Source of the DNA: Fibrella aestuarina BUZ 2
GTDB taxonomy: Bacteria; Bacteroidota; Bacteroidia; Cytophagales; Spirosomataceae
Length of the DNA stretch: 64,000 bases
Reading direction: 5' to 3'
NCBI RefSeq assembly: GCF_000331105.1
Contig: NC_020054.1
Location: 2,636,813 to 2,700,812 of the forward strand
Positions within the stretch are counted from its first letter, which is position 1. Each line of letters starts with the position of its first letter. Made by a program: the position numbers and the translations under genes. Below the pieces are notes generated by a model. The model ran no database searches. It saw only the letters and a list, made by a program, of their open reading frames with translations, and was not told the origin of the DNA. Positions 42,864 to 52,275 of the stretch are shown one piece after another.

Positions 42864-45815
42864 ATGCTTCACTTTGTTCGGTTACAGCTAGCGGCCTGGT
42901 TGCTCGTAGCGGGTGGCCTGGTTGCCCATGCGCAGTCGGCCAAATCCTACGACTGGAAAACAGGTACGTCGCCGGGGGGCTATACCTATAAATACCTGGC
43001 CAATGACCCCATGCAGGCCCGGTTCTACACGCTCAAAAATGGCCTGACGGTCATTCTGAGCGAAAACAAAAAGGAACCGCGCATCTACACCTTTATCCCG
43101 ACGCGGGCCGGCTCCACCACCGATCCGCGCACCAACACCGGGCTGGCGCACTACCTCGAACACATGCTGTTTAAAGGGACCGACAAATACGGCTCGCTCG
43201 ACTGGGCGAAGGAAAAACCGCTGCTCGACAAGATCGACGGGCTGTATGAGCAGTACAACAAAACGACCGACTCGACCAAACGGAAGGCCATTTACAAGCA
43301 GATCGACCAAACGGCGGGTGAGGCGGCCAAGTATGCCATTGCCAACGAGTATGATAAGCTGATGGCGTCGATGGGCGCGCAGGGCTCCAACGCCTTTACG
43401 TCCTACGAGCAGACGGTGTACCTAGAAGATATTCCGTCTAACGCCGTTGACCGCTACCTGGCGGTACAGGCCGAGCGGTTCCGCAAACCGGTGCTGCGCA
43501 TTTTCCACACCGAGCTCGAAGCCGTATACGAAGAGAAAAACCGCTCGCTCGACAACGATGGCCGTAAGGTGAACGAAGCCCTGATGGCCGCCCTCTTCCC
43601 AACGCATAATTACGGGCAGCAGACGACGATCGGGACCGTGGAGCACCTGAAAAACCCGTCGCTGGTCGAAATTCGCAACTACTTTAATAAGTACTACGTA
43701 CCCAACAACATGGCGGTGATCATGGCCGGCGACTTCAATGCCGATCAGGTCATCGGCAAGGTCGACAAGGCGTTTGCTTACATGCAGCGCAAGCCGGTGC
43801 AACTCTACACACCCGCGCCCGAGAAGCCGCTGACTGCCGTGCAGACCCGCGAGGTATACGGCCCCACCCCCGAACTGGTGCAAATTGGCTACCGGTTTCC
43901 GGGCGGGCTGGCCGCTAACCGGGCCGTAGCGGTGATGGTCGACGAACTGATGTCGAACTCAGCGGCGGGCCTCATCGACCTCAACCTCAACAAAGCACAG
44001 AAGATTCTGGGCGGTGGGTCGTCGCCGCAGTTCATGAAAGACTACGGCGTCTGGATGATGTATGGCCGACCCAAGAAAGGGCAGTCGCTCGACGAGGTGA
44101 AAACCTTGCTGCTGGCCGAAGTGGAAAAGCTCAAGAGCGGGAACTTCGACCCGAAGGTGATGGGCTCGATCGTCAACAATTACAAGAAGAACCAGATCGA
44201 GTCGTTTGAATCCAACTACGGCCGGGCCGATGAACTGCTGGACGCCTTCATCCTGTCGGGGGGTAATTCGTATCCCAGCCTGCTGAGCCTGAACGATCAG
44301 CTGGCCCGCGTGACCAAGCAGCAGGTGATGGACTTCGCCAAGGAGTACCTGCGCGACAACTACGTGGTGGTCTACAAACGCAAGGGCGAAGACAAGAGCA
44401 TCGTGAAGGTCGACAAACCAGCCATTACGCCCGTGGAAATGAACCGGGAAGCGCAGTCGCCCTTCCTGAAGCAGGTCAACAACATACCGATGAGCGACGT
44501 ACAGCCCGTCTGGCTCGATTACGGGAAAGACATTCAGCGCGGTAAGGCAGGCAATGCGGAGATTTTATACGTCAATAACCCCGACAATGACCTGTTCCGG
44601 ATGGGGTACCGTATTCCGATGGGTACGTACCACAGCAAGTTGCTGCCGCTGGCGACCCAGTACCTGTCGTTTTTGAGCACGGATAAGTACTCGGCCGAAG
44701 AGTTGAGCAAGGCGTTCTACGACCTGGCCAGCAATTACAACATCTATTCGTCGGGCGATTACACGACCGTGCGGCTGTCGGGGTTGCAGGAAAATTTCGC
44801 CAAAAGCGTGGCCCTGCTCGACCACGTGTTGCGCAACTGCCAGGCGGACGAACAGGCCCTGGCCGACCTGAAAGAGCGGACCCTAAAGGCGCGGGCCGAC
44901 AACAAACTGAACAAAGGGTTGATTCTGCAAGGGCTGCTGAGCTACGCGCAGTACGGTCCCAAGAACCCGTACAACAACCAACTCACCAACGACGACGTAC
45001 AGGCGGTTACGTCGGCGCAGTTGCTGGATGTACTCCACACGCTGTTCGATTATCCGCAACGGGTAATCTACTACGGCCCGCAACCGCTGGCGGCGCTGGG
45101 TACGTCGCTGACGCAGGCGCATCAGATGCCCGCGCAGTTCAAGGCCGTGCCTGCCCGCAACAATTTCAAACAAGTGGCGCAGCAGTCGCCGGAGGTGCTC
45201 TTCGCCGATTACGACATGGTGCAGTCGGAGATTTTCTGGGTACGTAACACGGCCGATTTCGACCCGGCGCAACTCCCGACCATCGACCTGTTCAACAACT
45301 ACTTCGGGGGCGGCATGGCGTCGGTGGTGTTCCAGACCCTGCGCGAATCGAAGGCGCTGGCCTACTCGACCTATGCCTACTACGACACGCCGAGCCGGAA
45401 AGATCAGCAGTATTCGGTGAATGCCTACATCGGCAGCCAGGCCGACAAGTTCCACGAGGCGATTGCGGGCATGAGCGAACTGCTCAACGGCCTGCCCGAG
45501 TCGGCCAAGTTGCTCGAAACGGCGCAGGTCAACATGAAGAAAAACCTGCAAACGGAGCGCATCCGGCAGGACAATATCATCTACAACTACCTCGACGCCC
45601 AGGAGCGGGGCATCGACTACGATGTGCGCCAGAAGACCTACGAAGCCCTCGATAAGATGAGCTACGCCGACCTGAAGAAGTTCTCCGATACGCAGCTGGC
45701 CAATAAGCCGTATACGCTCTGTGTGGTGGCCTCCGAAAAGCGCGTCACGCCCACCGATCTGGCCAAATACGGCTCTGTCAAAAAACTCTCGCTGGACGAG
45801 ATTTTTGGGTATTGA
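42864..45815 (+). CDS. Exported M16 family (insulinase-like) zinc peptidase, double-domain
   Basis: This 983-aa protein has a signal peptide (LQLAAWLLVAGGLVAHAQ). The inverted zinc motif HYLEHMLF (near residue 97) and the distal Glu in EAVYEEKNRSLDNDG mark the active first half. The second half (from about residue 550) is a homologous, inactive M16 domain, giving the clam-shell architecture of pitrilysin-type enzymes that degrade peptides. Probably periplasmic. The ATG at 42864 starts the signal; the frame extends to 42738 without sense. The 3' side is followed by a remarkable palindrome. Confidence 0.93.
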   Translation: MLHFVRLQLAAWLLVAGGLVAHAQSAKSYDWKTGTSPGGYTYKYLANDPMQARFYTLKNGLTVILSENKKEPRIYTFIPTRAGSTTDPRTNTGLAHYLEHMLFKGTDKYGSLDWAKEKPLLDKIDGLYEQYNKTTDSTKRKAIYKQIDQTAGEAAKYAIANEYDKLMASMGAQGSNAFTSYEQTVYLEDIPSNAVDRYLAVQAERFRKPVLRIFHTELEAVYEEKNRSLDNDGRKVNEALMAALFPTHNYGQQTTIGTVEHLKNPSLVEIRNYFNKYYVPNNMAVIMAGDFNADQVIGKVDKAFAYMQRKPVQLYTPAPEKPLTAVQTREVYGPTPELVQIGYRFPGGLAANRAVAVMVDELMSNSAAGLIDLNLNKAQKILGGGSSPQFMKDYGVWMMYGRPKKGQSLDEVKTLLLAEVEKLKSGNFDPKVMGSIVNNYKKNQIESFESNYGRADELLDAFILSGGNSYPSLLSLNDQLARVTKQQVMDFAKEYLRDNYVVVYKRKGEDKSIVKVDKPAITPVEMNREAQSPFLKQVNNIPMSDVQPVWLDYGKDIQRGKAGNAEILYVNNPDNDLFRMGYRIPMGTYHSKLLPLATQYLSFLSTDKYSAEELSKAFYDLASNYNIYSSGDYTTVRLSGLQENFAKSVALLDHVLRNCQADEQALADLKERTLKARADNKLNKGLILQGLLSYAQYGPKNPYNNQLTNDDVQAVTSAQLLDVLHTLFDYPQRVIYYGPQPLAALGTSLTQAHQMPAQFKAVPARNNFKQVAQQSPEVLFADYDMVQSEIFWVRNTADFDPAQLPTIDLFNNYFGGGMASVVFQTLRESKALAYSTYAYYDTPSRKDQQYSVNAYIGSQADKFHEAIAGMSELLNGLPESAKLLETAQVNMKKNLQTERIRQDNIIYNYLDAQERGIDYDVRQKTYEALDKMSYADLKKFSDTQLANKPYTLCVVASEKRVTPTDLAKYGSVKKLSLDEIFGY

Positions 45816-45833
45816 TTTAAGTGATAAGCCGAT

Positions 45834-45957
45834 TGTCTTTGTCATCCCGACCGGGGCGCGTAGCCACAGGAGGGACCTTGAACTTCCCTTAGTCACAAGT
45901 TAGGAAAGCTCAAGATCCCTCCTGTGGCTACGCGCCCCGGTCGGGATGACAAAGACA
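45834..45957. repeat. Very long inverted repeat, two perfect 42-base arms
   Basis: Arms 45834-45875 and 45916-45957 are exactly complementary, with a 40-base loop. No ORF of note lies within. It sits between two co-directional peptidase genes. The arm begins TGTCTTTGTCATCCCGACC and ends CCACAGGAGGGA. Perfect identity implies recent origin or active maintenance. Confidence 0.9.
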
Positions 45958-46049
45958 GTCGATTAAACTGTAACTTACGACTGGCTAATTGAGGGTGATG
46001 AATCCCTCGTTAGCCAGTCTCTTTTTTGCTCGTCAACCAACCTGATTTC

Positions 46050-49000
46050 ATGCAACACTCTACTCAACTGCGGCTACTTGGCGTGGCGTTGAGCCTATGG
46101 CTGGGTAACCGCCCGCTGGCGGTGGCGCAACGTACCCCGGTCGCGCAGTATGCTTTTGCCGAACCCGGCATTTCGCCTAACGGCGCTGAAATTGCCTTCG
46201 TCTCGGGCGGCGACATCTGGACCGTGCCCGCTACGGGCGGCGAAGCCCGGCTGCTGGTAGCTCATGCCGACAATGAGTCGCGCCCGCTGTATTCGCCCGA
46301 CGGCAAGTACCTGGCCTTTAGCTCGACCCGCTCGGGCAACGGCGACATCTACCTGCTGACGCTGGAAACCGGCGACCTGCGGCGACTCACCTACGACGAC
46401 GGGGCCGAAAGCCTCACGGCCTGGTCGAAAGACGGGAAGATGCTCTATTTCCAGTCGACGAGCCGGGATATCTCCGGCATGAACGACATCTACCGGGTGG
46501 CTGTCACAGGCGGCACACCCATGCCCGTCACGGCTGACCGCTACGCCAGTGAGTTCTTCGGCGTTCCCTCGCCCGATGGCGCCACGCTGGCGTTCTCGGC
46601 GCGGGGTATTGCGGCGGCGCAGTGGTGGCGCAAAGGCAGCAGCCACCTCGATCAGACCGAAATCTGGACGTGCAAAATCGGCACGAAAAAAGGCGACAAA
46701 CTCACCTACGAACGCCTGACGGAGGGCGGGGCCAAGGAGCTGTGGCCGCTCTGGAGCCCCGACGGGCAGACGCTCTACTACATGTCGGACCGCAGCGGGA
46801 GCCAGAACCTGTGGGCCAAACCACTAAAAGGCCAACCCACGATGCTGACGACGTTCAAGGGCGGACGCGTGTTGTGGCCGTCGATGAGCCTGGATGGGCG
46901 CACGATCGTGTTTGAGCGCGATTTCCAACTCTGGACGTACGACGTTGCTGCGAAACAGGCCAAGCCGATGGCTATTCGGTTGCGGGGTGCCGCGGCCGGT
47001 TCGTCGGTCGATCACCAGAAGCTGACGAGTCAGTTTCGAGACCTGGCCGTATCGCCCGATGGCAAGAAAGTGGCATTTACGGCGCATGGTGAAGTGTTTG
47101 CGGCCTCGGCCAAAGACGGCGGCGATGCCATGCGCGTGAGCAACAGCCCGGCGGTCGAATCGCAACTGGCCTGGACGCCCAACAGCCGCAGCCTGTTGTA
47201 TGTGAGTACGCGCCACGGCATGGCCAACCTGTTTCAGTACGATTTTGCCACCCGCGCCGAAACCCGCCTCACCGATTCGCCGCTTGACGACGGTGCGCCG
47301 GTACTGTCGCCCGATGGGCAGTCGGTGGCGTTCATGCGCAATGGGCAGGAGTTGCGGCTGCTGGACCTGACCACGAAGAAAGACCGGGTGCTGTACAAAG
47401 GGTATCTGGGTCGGCCGCCCTTCGCGGGCACTGGCACGGTGGCGTTCTCGCCCGATGGCAAATGGCTGGCGTTTGTGGCCTACGGGGCCAAAACCTTCCG
47501 CAACGTGTGGGTGGTGCCGGCAACGGGCGGCGATGCCAAACCGATCAGCTTCATTGCCAATACGTTTGGTGGTAACGTCAGCTGGAGCCCCGACGGCAAG
47601 TACATCCTGTTTGGCACGAACCAACGGACCGAAACGGCGCAGATTGCCCGCGTCGATCTGGTGCCCCGCACGCCCAAATTCCGCGAGGAGCAGTTCCGCG
47701 ATCTGTTCAACGAGGAGGTCCCCCGCAACGTGCGCCCCACCCCGACGGCCCCTACCGCCGTGACCTCGACCGCCCCCGGCCGTAGCTCGCTCGACACGGT
47801 CGCGACGGGTAAAGCCAAAGGAGCCGGAAAAGAAGCAACGACCATTGTGTTTGATGGCATTCGGCAGCGCCTGAGCCTGTTGCCGGTGGGCATCGAAGTT
47901 GATGGACAGTCGATCAGCAAAGACGGGAAAACGTTGCTGCTGGTAGCCAGCGTGGCCGGTCGGCAGAACCTCTACACCTATTCGCTCGACGAAACCAGCG
48001 CCGAACGCCCCGTCGCCCGGCAGTTGACCACCACCGCCGGGTCGAAGAGCAACGCGCAGTTTACGGCTGATGGCAAAGAGGTCTTTTACCTCGAACAGGG
48101 CCGCATCCAGTCGATCTCGCTCGAACGGCGCGAACCCAAACCCATCGCGGTCACGGCCGAACTCGACGTGGATTTCGCCACCGAAAAGCTACAGGTATTC
48201 AGTCAGGCGTGGGATGTGCAGAACAAGGGCTTTTACGACCCCGAGTTTCACGGCACCAACTGGAATGCCGTTAAAACCACCTACGAACCCTTTGCCGCCG
48301 GGGCCCGTACGCCCGACGAACTGCGCCGCCTGCTGAACCTGATGGTGGGCGAACTGAACGCCTCGCACTCGGGTGTTGCCGGGCCGCAGGGCACCACCGA
48401 CATCACGACGGGACGGCTGGGTCTGCGCTTCGACCGGATTACCTACGAAAACACGGGCAAGCTGCTCATCACCGAAGTGGTGAACCTAGGGCCGGCGTCG
48501 CTGAGCGGCACCATCAAACCCGGCGATCACCTGCTGGCGATTGACGGCACTACCATCGACGCGACGACCAACGTGGATTTCCTGCTGAACAATAAGATCA
48601 ACCGGCAGGTCACGCTGGCGGTGGCCGCTAGTCCCACCGCTGCGCCGCGCGAGGTGAGCGTGATGCCCGTAAACCTGGCGACCGAAAAGGGGCTTCTCTA
48701 CAAACAGTGGGTGCAGCAACAGCGCGACTTTGTGGACAAAGCGAGCGGCGGGCGGCTTGGGTACGTGCACATGTTCGATATGTCGGCCGAATCGCTCAAT
48801 CAACTGTACATCGACCTCGACGCCGACAATCACGCCCGCGACGGGGTGGTAGTCGATGTGCGCAACAACAACGGCGGCTTTGTGAACCCCTACGCCATCG
48901 ACGTGTTTGCCCGTAAAGGCTACTTGACCATGACCTCGCGCGGCCTGCCATCGGCACCGGCGCGGTCGCAACTGGGCCAACGGGCGCTCGAAACCCCGAC

Positions 49001-49346
49001 AATTATGGTAACGAATCAGCACTCGCTATCCGACGCCGAAGACTTCACGGAAGGGTTCCGCACGTTGAAACTGGGCAAGGTGGTAGGCGAACCCACGGCG
49101 GGCTGGATCATCTTCACCTCGGCCGCGCAACTGATCGATGGCTCCTCAATCCGATTGCCGTTCTCGAAGATCACCGACAACACGGGCAAGAACATGGAGC
49201 TGGCTCCCCGCCCCGTCGACGTACCCGTGACGCGCCCCATCGGCGAAAGCTACACCGACCAGAACACGCAGTTGACCGTCGCCGTCAAAGAGCTACTCAA
49301 ACAACTTGACGACGCCAAAGCCGGTAAATCGGTGAGTGGTAAATAA
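46050..49346 (+). CDS. Exported tricorn-like S41 peptidase with PD40 beta-propeller
   Basis: This 1098-aa protein has a signal peptide (LRLLGVALSLWLGNRPLAVAQ). Many PD40/WD40-like repeats (SPDGKYLAFSSTRSG and similar) build an N-terminal propeller up to about residue 700. A PDZ-like segment (about 790-870, LGPASLSGTIKPGDHLLAIDG) precedes the S41 catalytic domain with VVDVRNNNGGFVNP and the nucleophile in NQHSLSDAEDF. It degrades oligopeptides, as tricorn does, but outside the cytoplasm. A perfect terminator follows. Confidence 0.92.
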   Translation: MQHSTQLRLLGVALSLWLGNRPLAVAQRTPVAQYAFAEPGISPNGAEIAFVSGGDIWTVPATGGEARLLVAHADNESRPLYSPDGKYLAFSSTRSGNGDIYLLTLETGDLRRLTYDDGAESLTAWSKDGKMLYFQSTSRDISGMNDIYRVAVTGGTPMPVTADRYASEFFGVPSPDGATLAFSARGIAAAQWWRKGSSHLDQTEIWTCKIGTKKGDKLTYERLTEGGAKELWPLWSPDGQTLYYMSDRSGSQNLWAKPLKGQPTMLTTFKGGRVLWPSMSLDGRTIVFERDFQLWTYDVAAKQAKPMAIRLRGAAAGSSVDHQKLTSQFRDLAVSPDGKKVAFTAHGEVFAASAKDGGDAMRVSNSPAVESQLAWTPNSRSLLYVSTRHGMANLFQYDFATRAETRLTDSPLDDGAPVLSPDGQSVAFMRNGQELRLLDLTTKKDRVLYKGYLGRPPFAGTGTVAFSPDGKWLAFVAYGAKTFRNVWVVPATGGDAKPISFIANTFGGNVSWSPDGKYILFGTNQRTETAQIARVDLVPRTPKFREEQFRDLFNEEVPRNVRPTPTAPTAVTSTAPGRSSLDTVATGKAKGAGKEATTIVFDGIRQRLSLLPVGIEVDGQSISKDGKTLLLVASVAGRQNLYTYSLDETSAERPVARQLTTTAGSKSNAQFTADGKEVFYLEQGRIQSISLERREPKPIAVTAELDVDFATEKLQVFSQAWDVQNKGFYDPEFHGTNWNAVKTTYEPFAAGARTPDELRRLLNLMVGELNASHSGVAGPQGTTDITTGRLGLRFDRITYENTGKLLITEVVNLGPASLSGTIKPGDHLLAIDGTTIDATTNVDFLLNNKINRQVTLAVAASPTAAPREVSVMPVNLATEKGLLYKQWVQQQRDFVDKASGGRLGYVHMFDMSAESLNQLYIDLDADNHARDGVVVDVRNNNGGFVNPYAIDVFARKGYLTMTSRGLPSAPARSQLGQRALETPTIMVTNQHSLSDAEDFTEGFRTLKLGKVVGEPTAGWIIFTSAAQLIDGSSIRLPFSKITDNTGKNMELAPRPVDVPVTRPIGESYTDQNTQLTVAVKELLKQLDDAKAGKSVSGK

Positions 49347-49351
49347 ACGCA

Positions 49352-49386
49352 AAAGCCCCGCAACAGGTACGTTGCGGGGCTTTCTT
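49352..49386 (+). terminator. Terminator of the S41 peptidase gene
   Basis: Perfect 13-base arms AAAGCCCCGCAAC (49352-49364) and GTTGCGGGGCTTT (49371-49383) with loop AGGTAC, followed by TTTCTTT. The stem and loop contain GGTACGT. Confidence 0.92.
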
Positions 49387-49532
49387 TGGTATGCTGGTGT
49401 TGCTTGATGGCTAGCACAAACGTTTCGAACTGCTCGTAGCGTAACTTATTGCTGTTTGCATAGGGATTATGACAGAACGGGATACGTTGATAAGTGTCTA
49501 AAACGTTTTGGCTGTACACATGTCTGCTCTCT

Positions 49533-49973
49533 ATGAAATCGATCTTTCTGGCCCTAGGATGTCTTACGGTTGCTACAAGCAATTTGCTAGCTCAGGCTTC
49601 ACCGGCTACGTCAAAACCACGGGTTGCCGTAACAGTCTTCTCGGACGGCAAGCCAGTTAATCAGCAAACTGGGCTAAAAGCCGATGCAAAGGAAATTCGC
49701 TTTAAAGCGCTGTTGGACACAAGTACCAATGGCCCCTTTACGGCTTTTAAGCCAGCATTAGTAATTAAGAACAAGGAAGCTTTCTTTGTTCGGAATGGCC
49801 GCCAAATCGCTCAATTGACCGTAACGGATAAAGAGCTGCCACCTGCTTTCTTCCAAGAGGCCCAACCCGACGATCATATAGTATTCAAACTTACGTTGGT
49901 CGCGCAACGAACGAATGGCGAGTTAGTACCCCTGCCCGAGCAACCTATTTACAAGTTTACGATCCGAAAATAG
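49533..49973 (+). CDS. Small exported protein of unknown function, 146 aa
   Basis: A signal peptide (MKSIFLALGCLTVATSNLLAQ) is followed by a beta-rich domain with two halves: VAVTVFSDGKPVNQQ near residue 32 and FFVRNGRQIAQLTVTDKELPP near residue 80. It has no cysteines after the signal. Family not recognised. An alternative start at 49494 adds 13 residues. It marks the left border of the AT-rich island. Confidence 0.7.
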   Translation: MKSIFLALGCLTVATSNLLAQASPATSKPRVAVTVFSDGKPVNQQTGLKADAKEIRFKALLDTSTNGPFTAFKPALVIKNKEAFFVRNGRQIAQLTVTDKELPPAFFQEAQPDDHIVFKLTLVAQRTNGELVPLPEQPIYKFTIRK

Positions 49974-50094
49974 AGTCATGTAACGACTATGCATAAGCAG
50001 ATATGCTTTCAGGTCTAACAGGGGACAGATTACCTTTACACGTTACTGTCGATCAAATTGTGTTGATCAATTAATCAGCGATTAGCAGCTGCAC

Positions 50095-50475
50095 TTGACT
50101 AAAAGCCAACCACTATGTGTTATCAGTGCAAATCAATCGAGCATAACATTTGATACTACAGCAAGGAAAGTGATACACGCATCAGTTATTGTCGCCTGTC
50201 AACTTGTCTTAAATTTAATTTGCAGCTACTTTCTAATCGGTAACCAACGAAAGAAATGGAAGATTTTTGCAATGATAGGCTTCCCTGTCTTGGTGTTGCT
50301 ATGGCCTTTCGCCTTAATCGCTTGTGAGGTTATTCAGATGCGAGATGAAAACATAAGTTTGTGGGTTGACTTTGGAAATGGTGTGAGTTGGCTACTACCA
50401 GTTCTAGGAGCAGCCATTATTCAACTTGTTCTGAATCGTTTCCTCTTTGCTCGTATAGATAAAGCAAATGCTTAA
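50095..50475 (+). CDS. Small membrane protein, unknown, 126 aa
   Basis: About three hydrophobic segments (SVIVACQLVLNLICSYFLI, MIGFPVLVLLWPFALIAC, WLLPVLGAAIIQLVLNRFLF) separated by short charged loops. No recognised family. The start is TTG at 50095; the true start may be a little later. Composition is AT-rich compared with the rest of the window, suggesting transfer. Confidence 0.55.
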   Translation: MTKSQPLCVISANQSSITFDTTARKVIHASVIVACQLVLNLICSYFLIGNQRKKWKIFAMIGFPVLVLLWPFALIACEVIQMRDENISLWVDFGNGVSWLLPVLGAAIIQLVLNRFLFARIDKANA

Positions 50476-50502
50476 CACACCTCTTGATTGTGTACCTTTT
50501 TT

Positions 50503-50859
50503 ATGAATAAAACCCGTCTACTACTGTTCTTCTGCTTGAGTTTTTCTAAGCTCTACGCGTTAACGGATATAACCACTAAAACGTATTCCAGGCAGGATAC
50601 TGCTCTGGCTGTGCGGGCGCTATTTACCGATAAGCGATCATCGGGCAATATAGTTGCCATGGTAGGTAGCTGTTTCGTAGTGGGAGGTCTGTTCACCGCC
50701 CCCCTATTAGTGGTTGGTGCCGTACCCACTAGTATTGGTCTTATTAGGCAAATTCGCTTTAGACATCATTCTGAAGAAAAGTTGATTAAAAAGTACCAAG
50801 AGGGTGCTGAGCTACCTAAACGTATCCAGCGTCGATTAAAGGCGTGGCATTTCAGGTAG
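50503..50859 (+). CDS. Small hypothetical protein with signal-like N-terminus, 118 aa
   Basis: N-terminal MNKTRLLLFFCLSFSKLYALT resembles a Sec signal. A central hydrophobic glycine-rich stretch (IVAMVGSCFVVGGLFTAPLLVVGAV) suggests a hairpin membrane segment. The C-terminus is basic (KLIKKYQEGAELPKRIQRRLKAWHFR). Not recognised. It follows the previous ORF by 27 bases in the AT-rich array. Confidence 0.6.
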   Translation: MNKTRLLLFFCLSFSKLYALTDITTKTYSRQDTALAVRALFTDKRSSGNIVAMVGSCFVVGGLFTAPLLVVGAVPTSIGLIRQIRFRHHSEEKLIKKYQEGAELPKRIQRRLKAWHFR

Positions 50860-50891
50860 GCTAACAGGACGCAAATTATACAACTGTAGAA

Positions 50892-51128
50892 ATGCCAAAA
50901 TTTCTATGCAGATGCGGTCATATAATTCCTGCTGGTGAAATCCCTACACCTGATCAATGGAATATGATATCCGATGTAGAGTACGATAGCTTTAGTGGGT
51001 TAATAGATGCTGAAGAACTGTACAAGAGAATGACAATCGTGCTAAAGTGTCCCTTTTGTCATCGCTTGTATATATTTTGGAGTGGTTGGCAAGCAGATCC
51101 TACCTGTTACGAAACGAGTTTAGACTAA
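50892..51128 (+). CDS. Small zinc-ribbon-like protein, 78 aa
   Basis: Cys-x-Cys near the N-terminus (FLCRCGH) and CPFC near residue 53 make a plausible four-cysteine metal site. The intervening acidic part contains ISDVEYDSFSGLIDAEELYKRM. No signal peptide. I recall similar small proteins beside toxin-immunity genes but cannot name a family. Cytoplasmic. Confidence 0.65.
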   Translation: MPKFLCRCGHIIPAGEIPTPDQWNMISDVEYDSFSGLIDAEELYKRMTIVLKCPFCHRLYIFWSGWQADPTCYETSLD

Positions 51129-51160
51129 GATGATTAAGATTATACAACGGACTTTTAGCT

Positions 51161-51427
51161 ATGATCTACCAAGTAGAGTTGGTTTTTAGTATCAAGAACG
51201 ATACACTATTTGTCATAGGAGTTGAGCCACAGGATTTAATTACTGATGTACGTCCCGGAATGGTTCTACGTCGAAAGCAAAATACAGTTGAAGCAATTAT
51301 TAATGGTATTGAGTACATTGACAGGCCTGAGGGTGTGTTAGTTGGACTCACTATTAGGAAGGAGAACGAGATAACTTGGAGCCGAGTAAAAACGCTGGCC
51401 CAAGGCGATCAGATTATTCTAGAGTAG
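51161..51427 (+). CDS. Small hypothetical protein, 88 aa
   Basis: Predicted to be beta-rich (VELVFSIKNDTLFVIGVEPQDL, GVLVGLTIRKEN). No cysteines, signal or membrane segment. It could be a small barrel of the type seen in translation-factor-like or immunity proteins. Not recognised. Part of the AT-rich array; gap to the next ORF is 24 bases. Confidence 0.6.
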   Translation: MIYQVELVFSIKNDTLFVIGVEPQDLITDVRPGMVLRRKQNTVEAIINGIEYIDRPEGVLVGLTIRKENEITWSRVKTLAQGDQIILE

Positions 51428-51451
51428 CCTATTTCAGATGGCACGAAAGCA

Positions 51452-51778
51452 ATGGCACCATGTTTTGAGGAAATAACTTTCCCAGATCAACCCCCTACAA
51501 TTGAAGAAGTCTTAGTTCGTCTTAATCAGCGAACTGGCGTACAGGTTGTTTGTCGGCAACAGGAGCCTGGCTCATTCGCTGAAGTGTATACATTGTCTAA
51601 TCCTGAAGACGACGGAGACGATATAGAAATATTTTATGATCAGGGCGGCCAGCTCTGTTTAGCTTGGGTAGCACCAACGACCTATCTGGTAGGAGCTGCT
51701 CTACAAACACTTGTAGCAATGGGGGGCATTACGACTCAACAATTCCAGCTTGGACTTCTAAAAAGTGGTTGGAAGTAG
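51452..51778 (+). CDS. Small acidic protein, apparently frameshifted at a G6 tract
   Basis: The 108-aa frame starts MAPCFEEITFPDQPP and reads well to LVAMGG near residue 91. A run of six G (51721-51726) lies there. After it, the current frame ends in GITTQQFQLGLLKSGWK. The next frame, reached by one added G, instead reads HYDSTIPAWTSKKWLEVAEK and ends PDWAFD at 51834, which looks more like protein. The intact gene would be about 127 aa. This may be a frameshift mutation, a sequencing error or a phase-variable switch. Family not recognised. Confidence 0.6.
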   Translation: MAPCFEEITFPDQPPTIEEVLVRLNQRTGVQVVCRQQEPGSFAEVYTLSNPEDDGDDIEIFYDQGGQLCLAWVAPTTYLVGAALQTLVAMGGITTQQFQLGLLKSGWK

Positions 51779-51869
51779 CTGAAAAAGTAAAATCTTTACC
51801 AAGATATGATCACCCGGATTGGGCGTTTGATTAACATATTTGCACTTATACAACAACTAAAAACTAGTT

Positions 51870-52202
51870 ATGCCTTCAAAGAAGTGGCCTAAAAAGGAGT
51901 GGGCAGATGTTAAAAGGCGACTTACAGCTAATTTTCCACCACACTTTCAAACAGACAAAACAATTGAATTGCTTGAGCAATGTGTTTTAAGTGACCAACT
52001 GAAAGAACTTACTCCCTATATAAGTCTGGGTCGTTTATGCTTAAGTCGTAATACGAATCTTACAGGTTCTGGCTGCCCTTGCATGTATTTTCATAACCAC
52101 CAATATACCGTTTCAACTTACGATAACAAGAATAAATGGTACTTTGATAGTACAGAAGAAGTAATTGAGTTTGTCAAACAGAATATACCTCTTGTTGTAT
52201 AA
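51870..52202 (+). CDS. Small hypothetical protein, 110 aa
   Basis: Basic N-terminus (MPSKKWPKKEWADVKRRL), a leucine-rich middle (LLEQCVLSDQLKELTPYI) and a Cys/His-containing segment (GSGCPCMYFHNHQ). Ends in a helix (STEEVIEFVKQNIPLVV). No signal. Not recognised. Last ORF of the array; followed by the ruvC-tail repeat. Confidence 0.6.
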   Translation: MPSKKWPKKEWADVKRRLTANFPPHFQTDKTIELLEQCVLSDQLKELTPYISLGRLCLSRNTNLTGSGCPCMYFHNHQYTVSTYDNKNKWYFDSTEEVIEFVKQNIPLVV

Positions 52203-52275
52203 TTCGAGGAATACTTGTTTGCCAGCAAATTGGTCATTCTATTCTAAATCGAATAACATACGATTAGTTAGTTAC

